A DNA stretch of 25,855 nt from the NCBI GenBank assembly GCA_023436745.1, contig JAEZHZ010000359.1, positions 1 to 25,855 of the forward strand. Direction: 5' to 3'. The notes below the pieces were generated by a model. The model had not been told where the DNA came from. It ran no database searches and was given only the letters and a program-made list of their open reading frames with translations. Origin of the DNA: Pseudomonadota bacterium. GTDB taxonomy: Bacteria > Pseudomonadota > Alphaproteobacteria > Rhizobiales > Devosiaceae. Positions 1 through 8,188 of this stretch are shown here, one piece after another. The number at the start of each line of letters is the position of its first letter. Position 1 is the first letter of the stretch. The position numbers and the translations under genes are program-made.

Positions 1-722
1 CGCATGATCAGCGCGGACGTGTTGAGGCCGAGGTGCTGGGCGAAGCCCGGGCCGAGCCCCACGATCCGAAGGTTGAGTCCGCCGCGGGTGCCGTAGAGCC
101 AGATGCCCCCGATGATGCAGGCAGCGAACGCAACGATCACGCCCGTATGCAGGCGTGTCCCCTGCATGATCCGGTCCAGCCCGAAATCCGCCGGCAGGCG
201 ATAGGACATCAGGGCGCCAGCGTTGGGATCGCGCAGGAAATAGTTGAGGATGAACACGCCGGCATAGAGGAAGGCGAAGTTCAGCACGAGCGAGTTCACC
301 ATCTCGGAGGCGCCGAACCGCACCTTGAGATAGCCCGGTACCATGCAGGCAAGCGAGCCGAACAGGGCACCGACGATGATGGCGGTGGGCGCGGCGATGA
401 ACCCGGTGAGCGGCAATAGGAGCGCGGCCGCCGTGGCGGCGATGCCGCCGACGAAGAAACTACCCTCAATGCCCAGGTTGAAGCTGCCTGCCCTGAAGAT
501 CAGCGTGGCGGCAAGGCCGGTCAGCATGGTGGGCGTGGCAAGTTCGAGGATGTTGCCGACGTGGCGCATCGTGCCGAACGGTCCCAGCAGGAACAGGCGA
601 AGCACCTCGCCTGCGTCGGGTTGTGACAGCGCCACGGGCACGAGCACAGCCAGAATGACCGCGGCGACGACAACGAGCGTGAGCGCGAACTCCGTCAGTC
701 CGGCAAGAATCGAGCGCATCAT
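1..722 (-). CDS. ABC transporter permease of a BMP-type (nucleoside/sugar-like) importer, partial at window edge
   Basis: Inner-membrane permease of the import system encoded upstream. About 240 N-terminal residues are visible and the gene continues past the left edge. The translation starts MMRSILAGLTEFALTLVVVA, with a first membrane span near residues 8-30. Several hydrophobic segments follow, with Gly-rich stretches (GSFNLGIEGSFFVGG, GASEMVNSLVLNF) typical of the BPD_transp_2 family that pairs with RbsA- and BMP-type components. The start ATG at 722 overlaps the stop of the ATPase gene as ATGA, so the two are probably translationally coupled. A second permease gene would be expected just outside the window, because BMP systems normally have two; that is inference. 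The substrate cannot be read from the permease. Confidence 0.85.
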   Translation of the reverse strand, partial: MMRSILAGLTEFALTLVVVAAVILAVLVPVALSQPDAGEVLRLFLLGPFGTMRHVGNILELATPTMLTGLAATLIFRAGSFNLGIEGSFFVGGIAATAAALLLPLTGFIAAPTAIIVGALFGSLACMVPGYLKVRFGASEMVNSLVLNFAFLYAGVFILNYFLRDPNAGALMSYRLPADFGLDRIMQGTRLHTGVIVAFAACIIGGIWLYGTRGGLNLRIVGLGPGFAQHLGLNTSALIM

Positions 723-2248
723 GCAGCCGTCTCCAATCCGAGCATGTAGGGACCAAGGGCGGCGGGCGTCAGGTCGGTCTTGTTCGGCAGGTCGGCGACG
801 ATCCGGCCGTTGAAAAGGACGATCACGCGGTCCGCAAGGCGCAGCAACTCGTCAAGGTCGGCGGTGATCAGCAGCACTGCAGCACCATCCCTCGCGACGG
901 CGTCGATGCGCCCGTGCAGAAAGGCGGCCGAGGCCACGTCGATGCCCCGCGTGGGCTGGTCGGCGAGCAGCAGCTTCGGTGCTCCGGCCAGTTCGCGGGC
1001 GGCGATCAGCTTCTGGGCATTGCCGCCCGAGAGGGAGTCCAGCCGCTCGCCGATCCCGCGCGTTCGGACCGCGAACTCGCGTACCATGGCCTGGACACGG
1101 CTGCGGATCGCTCCCCGCCGCAGGAAGGGTCCCCATTGTATGGCGGGGTCTCCGTCGGTGCCTGCGATGGCGTTTTCCATCAGGGACAGGGCAGGGGTTC
1201 CCCCCTGGGTGAAGCGGTCGGCCGGCAGGTAGGCAAGGCCGGCCCGGCGCCATTGTGCCGTGCTTGCCCGGGTCATGTCGGTGCCAGCGAAGCTGATCGT
1301 GCCGGTCGAGAGGGCCATGAGGCCGCTGAGCACCGCTGCGAGGCCCCGCTGGCCGCTGCCATCGACGCCGGCGACGCCCACTATCTCGTCGGCACGAATG
1401 GTGAGGGAGATGTCGGTGAGCCGGTCCGCAGGGTCGTTGCCGGCGGTCGAGACGTTCTTCAGCTCGAGAAGCACCGGCGCGTTTGCCGCCTGCCGTTGCC
1501 GCCGGGAGACGTCAACGTCCCGACCCATCACCATGCGCGTGATTTCGGCATCGCTGACCTCGGCAAGTGGGCATGTATCCACCACCTGTCCGGCGCGCAG
1601 CACGGTGACCGTATCGGCCAGGGCACGCACTTCGTGAAGCTTGTGGGAAATGAACAGAATGGTGAGGCCGCTGTCGCGCAGATCTCTGAGCCGGCTGAAC
1701 AGTTCCTCGATCTCGGGGGGCGAGAGCACGGCGGTGGGCTCGTCGAGGATGAGCAGGCGCGTTTCGCGAGACAGCGCCTTGAGGATTTCCACCTTCTGCT
1801 GTGCAGCTATGGAGAGAGTCTCGATGCGGGCGTCGGGGGGAACATCCAGTTCATAGCGCCGCGCCAGGGCGATCACCTCGTCGCGCGCCCGCCTGGCATC
1901 GATCAGCACGCCGCGCTTCGGTTCGTGCCCCAGGATGATGTTCTCGACCACCGTCAGCGAGGGCACGAGGGAAAAATGCTGGTGGACCATGCCAATGCCG
2001 TGGCGGCCGGCAAAGTCCGGCGTGACGGTGTTCACCGCGGCGCCATCGAGCATCACCTGTCCGGCACTCGGTGATTCGAGGCCGAACAGGATCTTCATGA
2101 GGGTGGATTTACCCGCCCCGTTCTCGCCGCAGATGGCGTGGATCGACCCCTTGCGGATGCCGAAACTGGCGTCGCTCAGCGCTACCGTGCCGTTCGGATA
2201 GGTCTTGGCGACCTTGTCGAAGGCGACGATCGGGATTGCGTCTTCCAT
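719..2248 (-). CDS. ABC transporter ATP-binding protein with two ABC domains (BMP/simple-sugar importer type)
   Basis: Cytoplasmic ATPase of 509 aa with two fused nucleotide-binding domains, the usual size and layout for RbsA/MglA/YufO-like proteins. Domain 1 has Walker A GENGAGKST at residues 41-49, an LSIAAQQ signature and Walker B LLILDEPTAVL. Domain 2 has a degenerate P-loop (GVDGSGQRG, lacking the lysine), which is normal in this family, followed by an intact LSGGNAQK signature and LLLADQPTRGID. Hydrolysis probably occurs mainly in domain 1. It lies 18 bp downstream of the binding-protein gene and overlaps the permease gene by 4 bp, so the three form one operon. Family membership is certain; the substrate (nucleoside, base or sugar) is inferred from the BMP partner. 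Confidence 0.93.
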   Translation of the reverse strand: MEDAIPIVAFDKVAKTYPNGTVALSDASFGIRKGSIHAICGENGAGKSTLMKILFGLESPSAGQVMLDGAAVNTVTPDFAGRHGIGMVHQHFSLVPSLTVVENIILGHEPKRGVLIDARRARDEVIALARRYELDVPPDARIETLSIAAQQKVEILKALSRETRLLILDEPTAVLSPPEIEELFSRLRDLRDSGLTILFISHKLHEVRALADTVTVLRAGQVVDTCPLAEVSDAEITRMVMGRDVDVSRRQRQAANAPVLLELKNVSTAGNDPADRLTDISLTIRADEIVGVAGVDGSGQRGLAAVLSGLMALSTGTISFAGTDMTRASTAQWRRAGLAYLPADRFTQGGTPALSLMENAIAGTDGDPAIQWGPFLRRGAIRSRVQAMVREFAVRTRGIGERLDSLSGGNAQKLIAARELAGAPKLLLADQPTRGIDVASAAFLHGRIDAVARDGAAVLLITADLDELLRLADRVIVLFNGRIVADLPNKTDLTPAALGPYMLGLETAA

Positions 2249-2266
2249 CTGCGTTGGCTTCCCGGC

Positions 2267-3376
2267 TTACGGGCGAACGCTGTCGCGCAGGGCAGTCAGT
2301 GCCGCGCCGTCCATGCCGAAGGCAGTCGGCACTTCCACTTCTCCGGCGGCGATCGCGGCCTTGGCAGCTTCGATGGCGGCAACGGTTTCTTCCGAAGCGA
2401 GCTTCTCGAAGTTGCCGGTTTCCACGATGCCGACTGCGCCCTCGGCAAGGCCCACCGTCTCTGCCGAACCGAACGGCAGCTTGCCTTCGCGGTACAGCTC
2501 ATAGGCGCGGACCAGGCTCACATCGACGTTCTTGAGCACAGAGCTCACAACGCGGCTGGCCAGTGCCGGATCGCTCTCCGCGAAGATGGCCTCCTGATCC
2601 GAATCGACGCCCAGCACGTACTGGCCGGTCTCGGCGGCCGCCGACACCTGGCCGAGGCCAGCCTGGGAGGCGGCGATGAAGCCGATGCCGACCCCTGCGC
2701 GGTACTGAGCCAGCCCGAGTTCCTTGCCCTTGGCTGCGTCGGTGAAGGAGCCGGCATAGGAGATCGACACCTTGACGTCGGGGTTCATCGACTGCGCGCC
2801 GGCGATGTAGCCGACGAGGAAGTCGTTGATGACAGGGATGTCCATCCCGCCGAGGAAGCCGAGATTGTTTCCGGCGCCTTCCAGCTTGCCCTCTTCAAGC
2901 AGGCTCGCAGCCAGGATGCCCCCAAGATAGGAGCCTTCGTTCTGCTTGTACTGGATCGAATAGACGTTGGAGTAGGCGCCGCCTTCATAGGGGAGGCTGG
3001 CGTCGAACAGGATGTACTTGTTGTCAGGGTACAGTTCAGCCACGTCACCGAGGGTCTCGGAGAGCGAGAAGGTGCCACCGATGATCAGGTCCCAGTCCTG
3101 CTCGGAGACTTCGAGAAGGGCCGGCTCCCAGCCGGTCGGATCGTCGCCGATCTCGAGCACGCGCGTTTCGACTTCGTCACCATAGGTCTGCTTGATCTGC
3201 TCGACGCCGCGGTTGGCGGAGTCGAAGAACGACTTGTCACCCAAGGCGCCGTTGATCAGCAGCAGGATCCTGTCCTGGGCCATGGCTCCGGCGCTGCTCG
3301 CAGCCAGCACGGCTGCTGCGCTCACGAAGCCGAGAAGCGCCCGGCGCGCGTGTGTTTCGAACGATGCCTTGGCCAT
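2267..3376 (-). CDS. BMP family ABC transporter substrate-binding protein
   Basis: Periplasmic solute-binding protein of 369 aa. The start at 3376 was chosen because AAGGGAGGTTG, an almost perfect ribosome site, lies a few bases upstream and gives a clean signal peptide: basic MAKASFETHARR, a hydrophobic core, then AGAMAQ with cleavage near residue 34. There is no lipobox cysteine, so it should be soluble rather than a lipoprotein. The mature part matches the BMP/PnrA-like fold: ILLLINGALGDKSFFDSANR at the N-terminus, then GGMDIPVINDFLVGY and GVDSDQ. Known BMP proteins bind purine nucleosides or related ligands. The ligand here is not determinable. It is the first gene of the importer operon and is divergent from a LacI-type regulator. 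Confidence 0.93.
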   Translation of the reverse strand: MAKASFETHARRALLGFVSAAAVLAASSAGAMAQDRILLLINGALGDKSFFDSANRGVEQIKQTYGDEVETRVLEIGDDPTGWEPALLEVSEQDWDLIIGGTFSLSETLGDVAELYPDNKYILFDASLPYEGGAYSNVYSIQYKQNEGSYLGGILAASLLEEGKLEGAGNNLGFLGGMDIPVINDFLVGYIAGAQSMNPDVKVSISYAGSFTDAAKGKELGLAQYRAGVGIGFIAASQAGLGQVSAAAETGQYVLGVDSDQEAIFAESDPALASRVVSSVLKNVDVSLVRAYELYREGKLPFGSAETVGLAEGAVGIVETGNFEKLASEETVAAIEAAKAAIAAGEVEVPTAFGMDGAALTALRDSVRP

Positions 3377-3430
3377 CGTACAACCTCCCTTGGGTTCTCG
3401 CACTGACATCAAACGGCCGTGTGCCGGGCG

Positions 3431-3444
3431 TTTAATCGTGTAAA
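3431..3444. promoter_or_regulatory. Candidate LacI-family operator
   Basis: TTTAATCGTGTAAA is an imperfect 14-bp dyad (TTTA-NN-CG-NN-TAAA) with the central CG step typical of LacI/GalR operators. It abuts the -10 of the candidate transporter promoter, so a bound repressor would block initiation. The divergent LacI-type gene begins 110 bp away. Confidence 0.4.
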
Positions 3445-3474
3445 TGATAGAGCGGCGGGGTGGGGAGGAGTCAA
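3444..3474 (-). promoter_or_regulatory. Candidate sigma-70 promoter of the BMP transporter operon
   Basis: On the minus strand TTGACT (3474-3469) is followed by TATCAT (3449-3444) with a 19-nt spacer; TCTATC at 3451-3446 gives 17 nt. It lies about 70 bp upstream of the binding-protein start, and the candidate operator is immediately downstream of the -10. No transcript data, so this is a pattern call only. Confidence 0.4.
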
Positions 3475-3554
3475 GGGGGAGTGGCACACCGCTGCACAGG
3501 ACGCTTGGCGACAGTCTGATTCTTCGCCAGTGATGTAGCGAACATGGAGACGGG

Positions 3555-4541
3555 ATGAGCAGGGGGCGCAGTCCGACCATCAAGGACGTGGCGAAGGCGG
3601 CGGGAGTATCCTCCGCAACCGTCTCCTATGTCCTCAACGGCCTCAACAAGGTCAGTCCGGAAGTGGACGCTCTGGTGCGACGGGTTGCCGCCGAGATCGG
3701 CTATTCGCGCAACAATGCGGCTCGCGCCCTGAAGACGGGGCGCCACCACCTTATCGGCTGCATCCTGCCAACGCTCACCAGCCCGGTGTTCCCCGAGATC
3801 TCCCAGGCCGTACAGCGCCGGGCGGCGCATCACGGCTATGCGACCGTGGTGGTCGATTCCGGCAACGAACCGATGCGCGAACTGGAACTCGTGGAGACCC
3901 TGGTGCGCCACGGTGTAGATGGGGTCGTAGCGCTGCTGCACCCGAGTTTCCCCCTGGCAACACCGCCGCAGCTGCCAATGGTCTCACTGGACGCACCCTT
4001 TCCCGGTCTCGACAGCATCATGGCGGACCATCGGACCGGTGGACGCCTGATGGCGGAGCACGTGATCGCCCTCGGCCACCGCCGGGTCGGCATGCTTTCA
4101 GGCCTACAGGACCTCACCAGCAGTCGCGAGCGCCGCGAGGGTTTTCTCCAGGGCGCCGGGGATGAGCTGGCGCTGGTCTGGGATGTGCATGTGGATCTGG
4201 TTCCGCAACTGCCGGGTTCAGCGGTAGAGGCGATCGGCCGGCGAGATGTCAGCGTCATCGTCTGCGTGAACGATCTGGTGGCGATCGCCGCCCTCAGTGC
4301 GATCAAGAGTCTTGGCCTCAGTGTTCCTGACGACGTGTCCGTCGTCGGTTTCGACGACATGCAGTGGAGCAGCTGGCCACTCATCAATCTGACAACCATC
4401 CGCCAGCCACTGAACCTGCTTGGCGAACAAGCGGTCGACCTGCTGGTGGACAGGATCACCCAACCCGATGCACCGTTGAAGAGGACTGTCCTGCCGGTAG
4501 CGCTTGTACCAAGAGCCAGCACAAGGCACGTGAACGGCTAG
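3555..4541 (+). CDS. LacI family transcriptional regulator
   Basis: DNA-binding repressor-type protein of 328 aa, the standard length. Residues 8-30 (TIKDVAKAAGVSSATVSYVL) form the LacI helix-turn-helix, followed by the hinge helix region (NNAARALKTGRH) and a periplasmic-binding-protein-like effector domain beginning LIGCILPTLTSPVFPEI. The C-terminal part has the usual VVGFDDMQWSSWPLINLTTIRQP core. It is divergent from the BMP transporter operon and is probably its local regulator, sensing the transported ligand or a metabolite of it; that is inference from position. GGAGA lies 4 nt before the ATG. The gene ends only 4 bp from the convergent stop of the next gene. Confidence 0.93.
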   Translation: MSRGRSPTIKDVAKAAGVSSATVSYVLNGLNKVSPEVDALVRRVAAEIGYSRNNAARALKTGRHHLIGCILPTLTSPVFPEISQAVQRRAAHHGYATVVVDSGNEPMRELELVETLVRHGVDGVVALLHPSFPLATPPQLPMVSLDAPFPGLDSIMADHRTGGRLMAEHVIALGHRRVGMLSGLQDLTSSRERREGFLQGAGDELALVWDVHVDLVPQLPGSAVEAIGRRDVSVIVCVNDLVAIAALSAIKSLGLSVPDDVSVVGFDDMQWSSWPLINLTTIRQPLNLLGEQAVDLLVDRITQPDAPLKRTVLPVALVPRASTRHVNG

Positions 4542-4545
4542 GGTC

Positions 4546-5169
4546 TCAGTAGCGCGGCGGTCGGCCAGTCGACAGCGTGCTCCGCATCAGCTTCACGAGA
4601 TCACTCAGCGCCAAGTGGGGTTGCGCCGCCGGCCGGAAGCGGACTTCTGCGCGAACTGCATAGTCTTCCGGCCAAGTCTCCGCCGAGTACGTGATCCTGG
4701 CGCTCTGTGCGGCAATCTCGACGGGTTGCGCGTTGATCAGCGTCCGTCCTTGCAGCCCGAGCCTTGCCGCCTGTGGTTCTGCGAAGTTGAGCTCCAGCCG
4801 CAGCAGCGCCTCATCGTGAGCGCCATCAGGGATGGCTCTGGTGGCCACCTCCAGACGCTCGAGCATTCGGGCTGGCTCCTCGAGGACGCTTGTGATCTGG
4901 ACCTCGTGCCGCAGGTCATCCACGTCGAGGCGGACATCGAGGCGCCAACCATCACGCTCCCCATGGGCCCATTGACGGCAGGGCATGCTGGACGTGGGGA
5001 ACTTGTTCTTCACCTGGCGTTCGGGGAGCCTTCCGGCGATCCCGATGAACAGGCCGCGAGCGTCACGCGGTGCCGCCCCGCTCCAGGCCAGCAGAGCCTG
5101 CACGCGGGCACATGGCACTGTCGCGAGACCTTCCGGCAGCCCCCCTTCGTGGCTGAGCACCGCGTCCAT
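4546..5169 (-). CDS. Hypothetical protein (207 aa) coupled to the IPP isomerase gene
   Basis: I do not recognise this protein. The ATG at 5169 was chosen because it overlaps the stop of the isomerase gene (TGATG), a coupling arrangement seen repeatedly in this window; a longer reading would run into the isomerase coding region. There is no signal peptide, membrane span or obvious metal-binding motif. The first 70 residues are mixed. Residues 73-110 and 120-185 alternate charged and hydrophobic residues (GWRLDVRLDVDDL, EALLRLELNFAEP, RITYSAETWPEDYAVRAEVR), as in beta-strands, so a small beta-rich domain is plausible. The C-terminus is basic. It must be co-transcribed with the isomerase, suggesting an isoprenoid or carotenoid link, but no function can be assigned. 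Confidence 0.72.
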   Translation of the reverse strand: MDAVLSHEGGLPEGLATVPCARVQALLAWSGAAPRDARGLFIGIAGRLPERQVKNKFPTSSMPCRQWAHGERDGWRLDVRLDVDDLRHEVQITSVLEEPARMLERLEVATRAIPDGAHDEALLRLELNFAEPQAARLGLQGRTLINAQPVEIAAQSARITYSAETWPEDYAVRAEVRFRPAAQPHLALSDLVKLMRSTLSTGRPPRY

Positions 5170-6191
5170 CAGGATGGGTCCCCCAGCAGAGGCGCATGCC
5201 TCAACGCGGCCAGATCGATCGAGCCCGTGCAGAAGCACGCAACGCGAAGCTGCCCGATGACCGTTTCGAAATGCTCGATGACGGCTTCGGCCGACTCCGT
5301 GGCAGCATCGAGGACGCCGGCGGCCTGGCCTACCAGGTCTGCCCCAAGCCGGATTGCCTTGGCGGCATCCACTCCGTCCCGGATGCCACCCGAGCCAATA
5401 ATCACCGTGTGGGGACAGGCCCGGCGCACCTCGGCAATGGCCGCGGCCGTCGGCATGCCCCAGCCGACAAAGGCGCGGGCAATGGCCGCCTGACGCGCTG
5501 AACGGGCGCGGCCAGCTTCCACGGCGGCCCAGCTGGTGCCACCGGCGCCGGCTACGTCGATCACCGCGACCCCCGCGTCGACCAGCCGTCTTGCCTGACG
5601 TCCGGAAATGCCGGAGCCGACCTCCTTGACCACCAGAGGCACCGGGAGCTGTCGGGCAAGGGTACCGATCGCCGCCAGAAGGCCGCGCCAGTCGCGATCC
5701 CCCTCCGGCTGCACTGCTTCCTGCAACGGATTAAGGTGAATGATCAGCGCGTCCGCCTCGATCATCTCGACGGCACGACGCGCCTGATCGGCGCCGAAGC
5801 CACGGTTCAACTGGGCTGCGCCGAAGTTGGCGAGCAGCGGGATGGTCTGTGCGTGCCGGCGCAGGTCCTGGCCAAGTCCGGCATCGCCCTCGTTCTCGAT
5901 GGCGACCCGCTGGGATCCCACGGCCAGGGGTATTCCCAACTGCTCGCAGGCGGTCGCCAGATGGAGGTTGATGGCGGCGGCGCGCGCGGGTCCTCCGGTC
6001 ATCGAACTCACCAGCAATGGTGCCTTGATGGCCTTGCCGAGAAACTTTGTCGCCAGATCGATCGTATCCATATCGATCTCTGGGAGGGCAACATGTTCGA
6101 AAGTGAAGGCGTCGAAACCGGTACGGGCGGAGGACTTCGCCTGACCACTGAGCACAATGTCGAGATGCTCGTTTTTCCGGTTTATGGTCAA
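5169..6191 (-). CDS. fni: Type 2 isopentenyl-diphosphate delta-isomerase
   Basis: FMN- and NADPH-dependent enzyme that interconverts IPP and DMAPP, supplying the allylic primer for CrtE. The 340-aa protein has the family marks in order: RKNEHL (residues 5-10), SSMTGG (62-67), a GSQR motif, HLNPLQEAVQPEGD with the catalytic Gln/Glu residues, VKEVGSGIS, DVAGAGGTSW and a SGGIRDG phosphate-binding segment. The start is TTG at 6191: an in-frame TGA lies seven codons upstream, no ATG precedes RKNEHL, and GAGAGGGG provides a ribosome site. It is divergent from crtE and coupled to the 207-aa gene. Type 2 enzymes are unrelated to the Nudix type 1 isomerase. Confidence 0.95.
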   Translation of the reverse strand: MTINRKNEHLDIVLSGQAKSSARTGFDAFTFEHVALPEIDMDTIDLATKFLGKAIKAPLLVSSMTGGPARAAAINLHLATACEQLGIPLAVGSQRVAIENEGDAGLGQDLRRHAQTIPLLANFGAAQLNRGFGADQARRAVEMIEADALIIHLNPLQEAVQPEGDRDWRGLLAAIGTLARQLPVPLVVKEVGSGISGRQARRLVDAGVAVIDVAGAGGTSWAAVEAGRARSARQAAIARAFVGWGMPTAAAIAEVRRACPHTVIIGSGGIRDGVDAAKAIRLGADLVGQAAGVLDAATESAEAVIEHFETVIGQLRVACFCTGSIDLAALRHAPLLGDPS

Positions 6192-6335
6192 TGATGTCCC
6201 CTCTCAACAGTCCAGCGTGCCCAAAAAACAACCCGAAGGCACGAGAAAATTGCCACTTCTGCTCGAAAGTACGTGCTTACGCCCCTCTGAAGTTTCTGCT
6301 TCACTGCAAATATCGAGCCTGCGGGAGGCCGTTTC
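6192..6335. promoter_or_regulatory. Divergent intergenic region between fni and crtE
   Basis: These 144 bp must hold the promoters of both carotenoid units. I see no convincing -35/-10 pair on either strand. There is a 5-bp inverted repeat, TGAAG (6288-6292) and CTTCA (6299-6303), about 35 bp upstream of the crtE start that could bind a dimeric regulator. GGGAGG at 6323-6328 is the crtE ribosome site. Confidence 0.4.
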
Positions 6336-7250
6336 GTGAGCCTGACCAGCACCGAACTCACCAGCAGCGCTATACGGCGCGACGATATCCCGGCAATCCG
6401 TGCCCGCCTGGAGACAAAGCTCGGCGAATTGCTGGATACCGGCGCGGCCCCGGCAAACCTGCGGAATGCAATGGATCATGCGCTTCTTGCGCCGAGCAAG
6501 CGCCTGCGACCGATCCTGCTCTACCTGATCACCGAGCCCGCCCAGCACTTCGAGAGTGCCGCCCTGTGCCTCGGTGCGGCCGTGGAAATGGTTCACACAG
6601 CATCTCTGATCCTCGACGACCTTCCGAGCATGGACAATGCCGAGATGCGCCGCGATCGCCCGACGACGCACAAGGCCTTTGGCGAGGCGACCGCGATCCT
6701 CAGCGCCATCGGCCTGCTCACACGGGCGTTCGGCATCATCGCCGAATTGCCGGAGGTGTCGGCAAAGACCCGCACTCGCCTTGCCTCGGTCCTGGCTGCA
6801 GCCGTTGGTCACCAGGGACTGGTCGCAGGACAGGAGATCGACCTGAATGGACGCGAGACCCTGGTCGATCACGAGCAGATCGAGCACCTCAACTGGCTAA
6901 AGACCGGCTGCCTGTTCGTGGCAGCTGCGGAAATGGGGGCGATCCTGCGTGAACTCCCGACCAGTCGAGTGGAACATGTGCGCCGCTTCGCCCGTCACCT
7001 CGGACTGGCGTTTCAGACCGCGGATGACCTGCTCGACGTGACCGCCAGCCCATCCGAGATCGGCAAGGACGTTCTCAAGGACGGTGACAAGGCGACGCTC
7101 GTGTCGCTGTTCGGTGCCCGCCGCGCCAGGCTCTCCTGCCACGAGCACCTGCAGGCAGCAGAGACGGCGTTGTCCGAAAGCGGCGTTTCCGTTGCTCCCA
7201 TCCAAGCCGTGATGGATCAGTATCTGCGCGCCAAGATCGGACCTCAATGA
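6336..7250 (+). CDS. crtE: Geranylgeranyl diphosphate synthase (polyprenyl synthetase)
   Basis: Condenses IPP with allylic diphosphates to C20 geranylgeranyl diphosphate, the precursor of phytoene. The 304-aa protein has both Asp-rich motifs of trans-prenyltransferases: DDLPSMD (residues 94-100), including the two-residue insertion of bacterial CrtE/IspA types, and DDLLD (230-234). Upstream of the first motif is SKRLRP (54-59), the substrate-binding KRxRP region. The GTG start at 6336 has GGGAGG 7 nt upstream. A farnesyl diphosphate synthase is the main alternative, but the setting among crt genes favours CrtE. The stop overlaps the next gene as ATGA, tying an ABC transporter to this enzyme. 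Confidence 0.92.
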   Translation: MSLTSTELTSSAIRRDDIPAIRARLETKLGELLDTGAAPANLRNAMDHALLAPSKRLRPILLYLITEPAQHFESAALCLGAAVEMVHTASLILDDLPSMDNAEMRRDRPTTHKAFGEATAILSAIGLLTRAFGIIAELPEVSAKTRTRLASVLAAAVGHQGLVAGQEIDLNGRETLVDHEQIEHLNWLKTGCLFVAAAEMGAILRELPTSRVEHVRRFARHLGLAFQTADDLLDVTASPSEIGKDVLKDGDKATLVSLFGARRARLSCHEHLQAAETALSESGVSVAPIQAVMDQYLRAKIGPQ

Positions 7251-8188
7251 CGTCCACAATACCGCCGCCACTCGTGGTCGAAGGCCTCTATGTCCGCTAT
7301 GGCGACCGACCGGTGCTGGAAGGGCTGGACCTCACCCTTGCTCCTGGCGACATCTATGGTCTTCTGGGTCCGAATGGTGCCGGCAAGACCACGCTCATTC
7401 GCACCATCTGCGGCCGGGTCCGTCCACACAATGGATCGATCAGGATCGCAGGCGAGCGCGGCCGCTCGAGCCTGAGGCATATCGGGCTGGTCCCGCAGGA
7501 ATTGGCTCTGTATCCCTATCTGAGCGTACGAGAGAATCTGGAGGTTTTCGGAAGGCTCTCGGGACTTTCTGCGACTGCAACCGAAGGGGCCATCTCCTGG
7601 GCGGGCCAGGCCACGGGGATCGCGAGCCGGCTGGGTGATCGGGTGGACATTCTCTCTGGGGGGTTGAAACGGCGGGTGAACATCGCGGCTGCGATCCTTC
7701 ACCGGCCGGCGCTGCTCATTCTGGACGAGCCCACTGTGGGCGTGGCCCTCGACGCCCGTAACGGTGTGCACGATGTTGTCGTGCAACTGAGCCATTCCGG
7801 CATGGGCATCCTGCTGGCCACACACGATCTCGATCAGGCGGATGCACTCTGCACAAGGGTCGGGTTCCTGCGGCACGGCGTCATCTCACCCCAGGGAGAG
7901 CCGCGCCGACTTGTCGAGGAGGCGTTTCGGCAGCAGAAGCAGATCGTGCTCGAACTGCGACAGCCGGCCTCGGCGGCGCAGGCGGGCGTCCTCAGCAAGG
8001 CGGGCTTCACGCCCACCAATGGCGGGTACACCTGGATGATGATGGCGCCGTTGGGGGACCAGTCAGTGGAGCGACTGGAGCCTGCGCTCGCGAGGCTCGG
8101 CGTGGAAACCCGGGAGATCAGGCTGCGCGAACCTGGGCTCGAGAGCCTGTTCGTCGAACTCTCGCGCGAAGCGGAGGGTGTTGCGTGA
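7247..8188 (+). CDS. ABC transporter ATP-binding protein embedded in the carotenoid operon
   Basis: Cytoplasmic ATPase of 313 aa of the type that partners ABC-2 export permeases. Walker A is GPNGAGKT, the Q-loop lies in VPQELALYPYLSV, the signature is LSGGLKRR and Walker B is LLILDEPTVG. The segment after Walker B reads GVALDAR where relatives usually have GVDPxxR, so the usual D-loop aspartate is an alanine in simple alignment. About 95 residues follow the ABC domain, as in drug, lipid and polysaccharide ABC-2 ATPases. It overlaps crtE by 4 bp (ATGA) and the permease by 4 bp (GTGA), so all three should be made together. The substrate is unknown; a terpenoid or envelope lipid is only a guess from context. 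Confidence 0.92.
   Translation: MTSTIPPPLVVEGLYVRYGDRPVLEGLDLTLAPGDIYGLLGPNGAGKTTLIRTICGRVRPHNGSIRIAGERGRSSLRHIGLVPQELALYPYLSVRENLEVFGRLSGLSATATEGAISWAGQATGIASRLGDRVDILSGGLKRRVNIAAAILHRPALLILDEPTVGVALDARNGVHDVVVQLSHSGMGILLATHDLDQADALCTRVGFLRHGVISPQGEPRRLVEEAFRQQKQIVLELRQPASAAQAGVLSKAGFTPTNGGYTWMMMAPLGDQSVERLEPALARLGVETREIRLREPGLESLFVELSREAEGVA

Noticed and set aside
914..2074. Long open frame (386 codons) on the plus strand opposite the ABC ATPase
   Set aside because: It is antisense to a clearly coding ABC ATPase with all motifs; its translation has no recognisable domain. GC-rich DNA produces such shadows.
2138..3406. Long open frame (422 codons) on the plus strand opposite the BMP binding protein
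   Set aside because: The minus-strand gene has a signal peptide, ribosome site and family motifs; the plus-strand translation is composition-driven.
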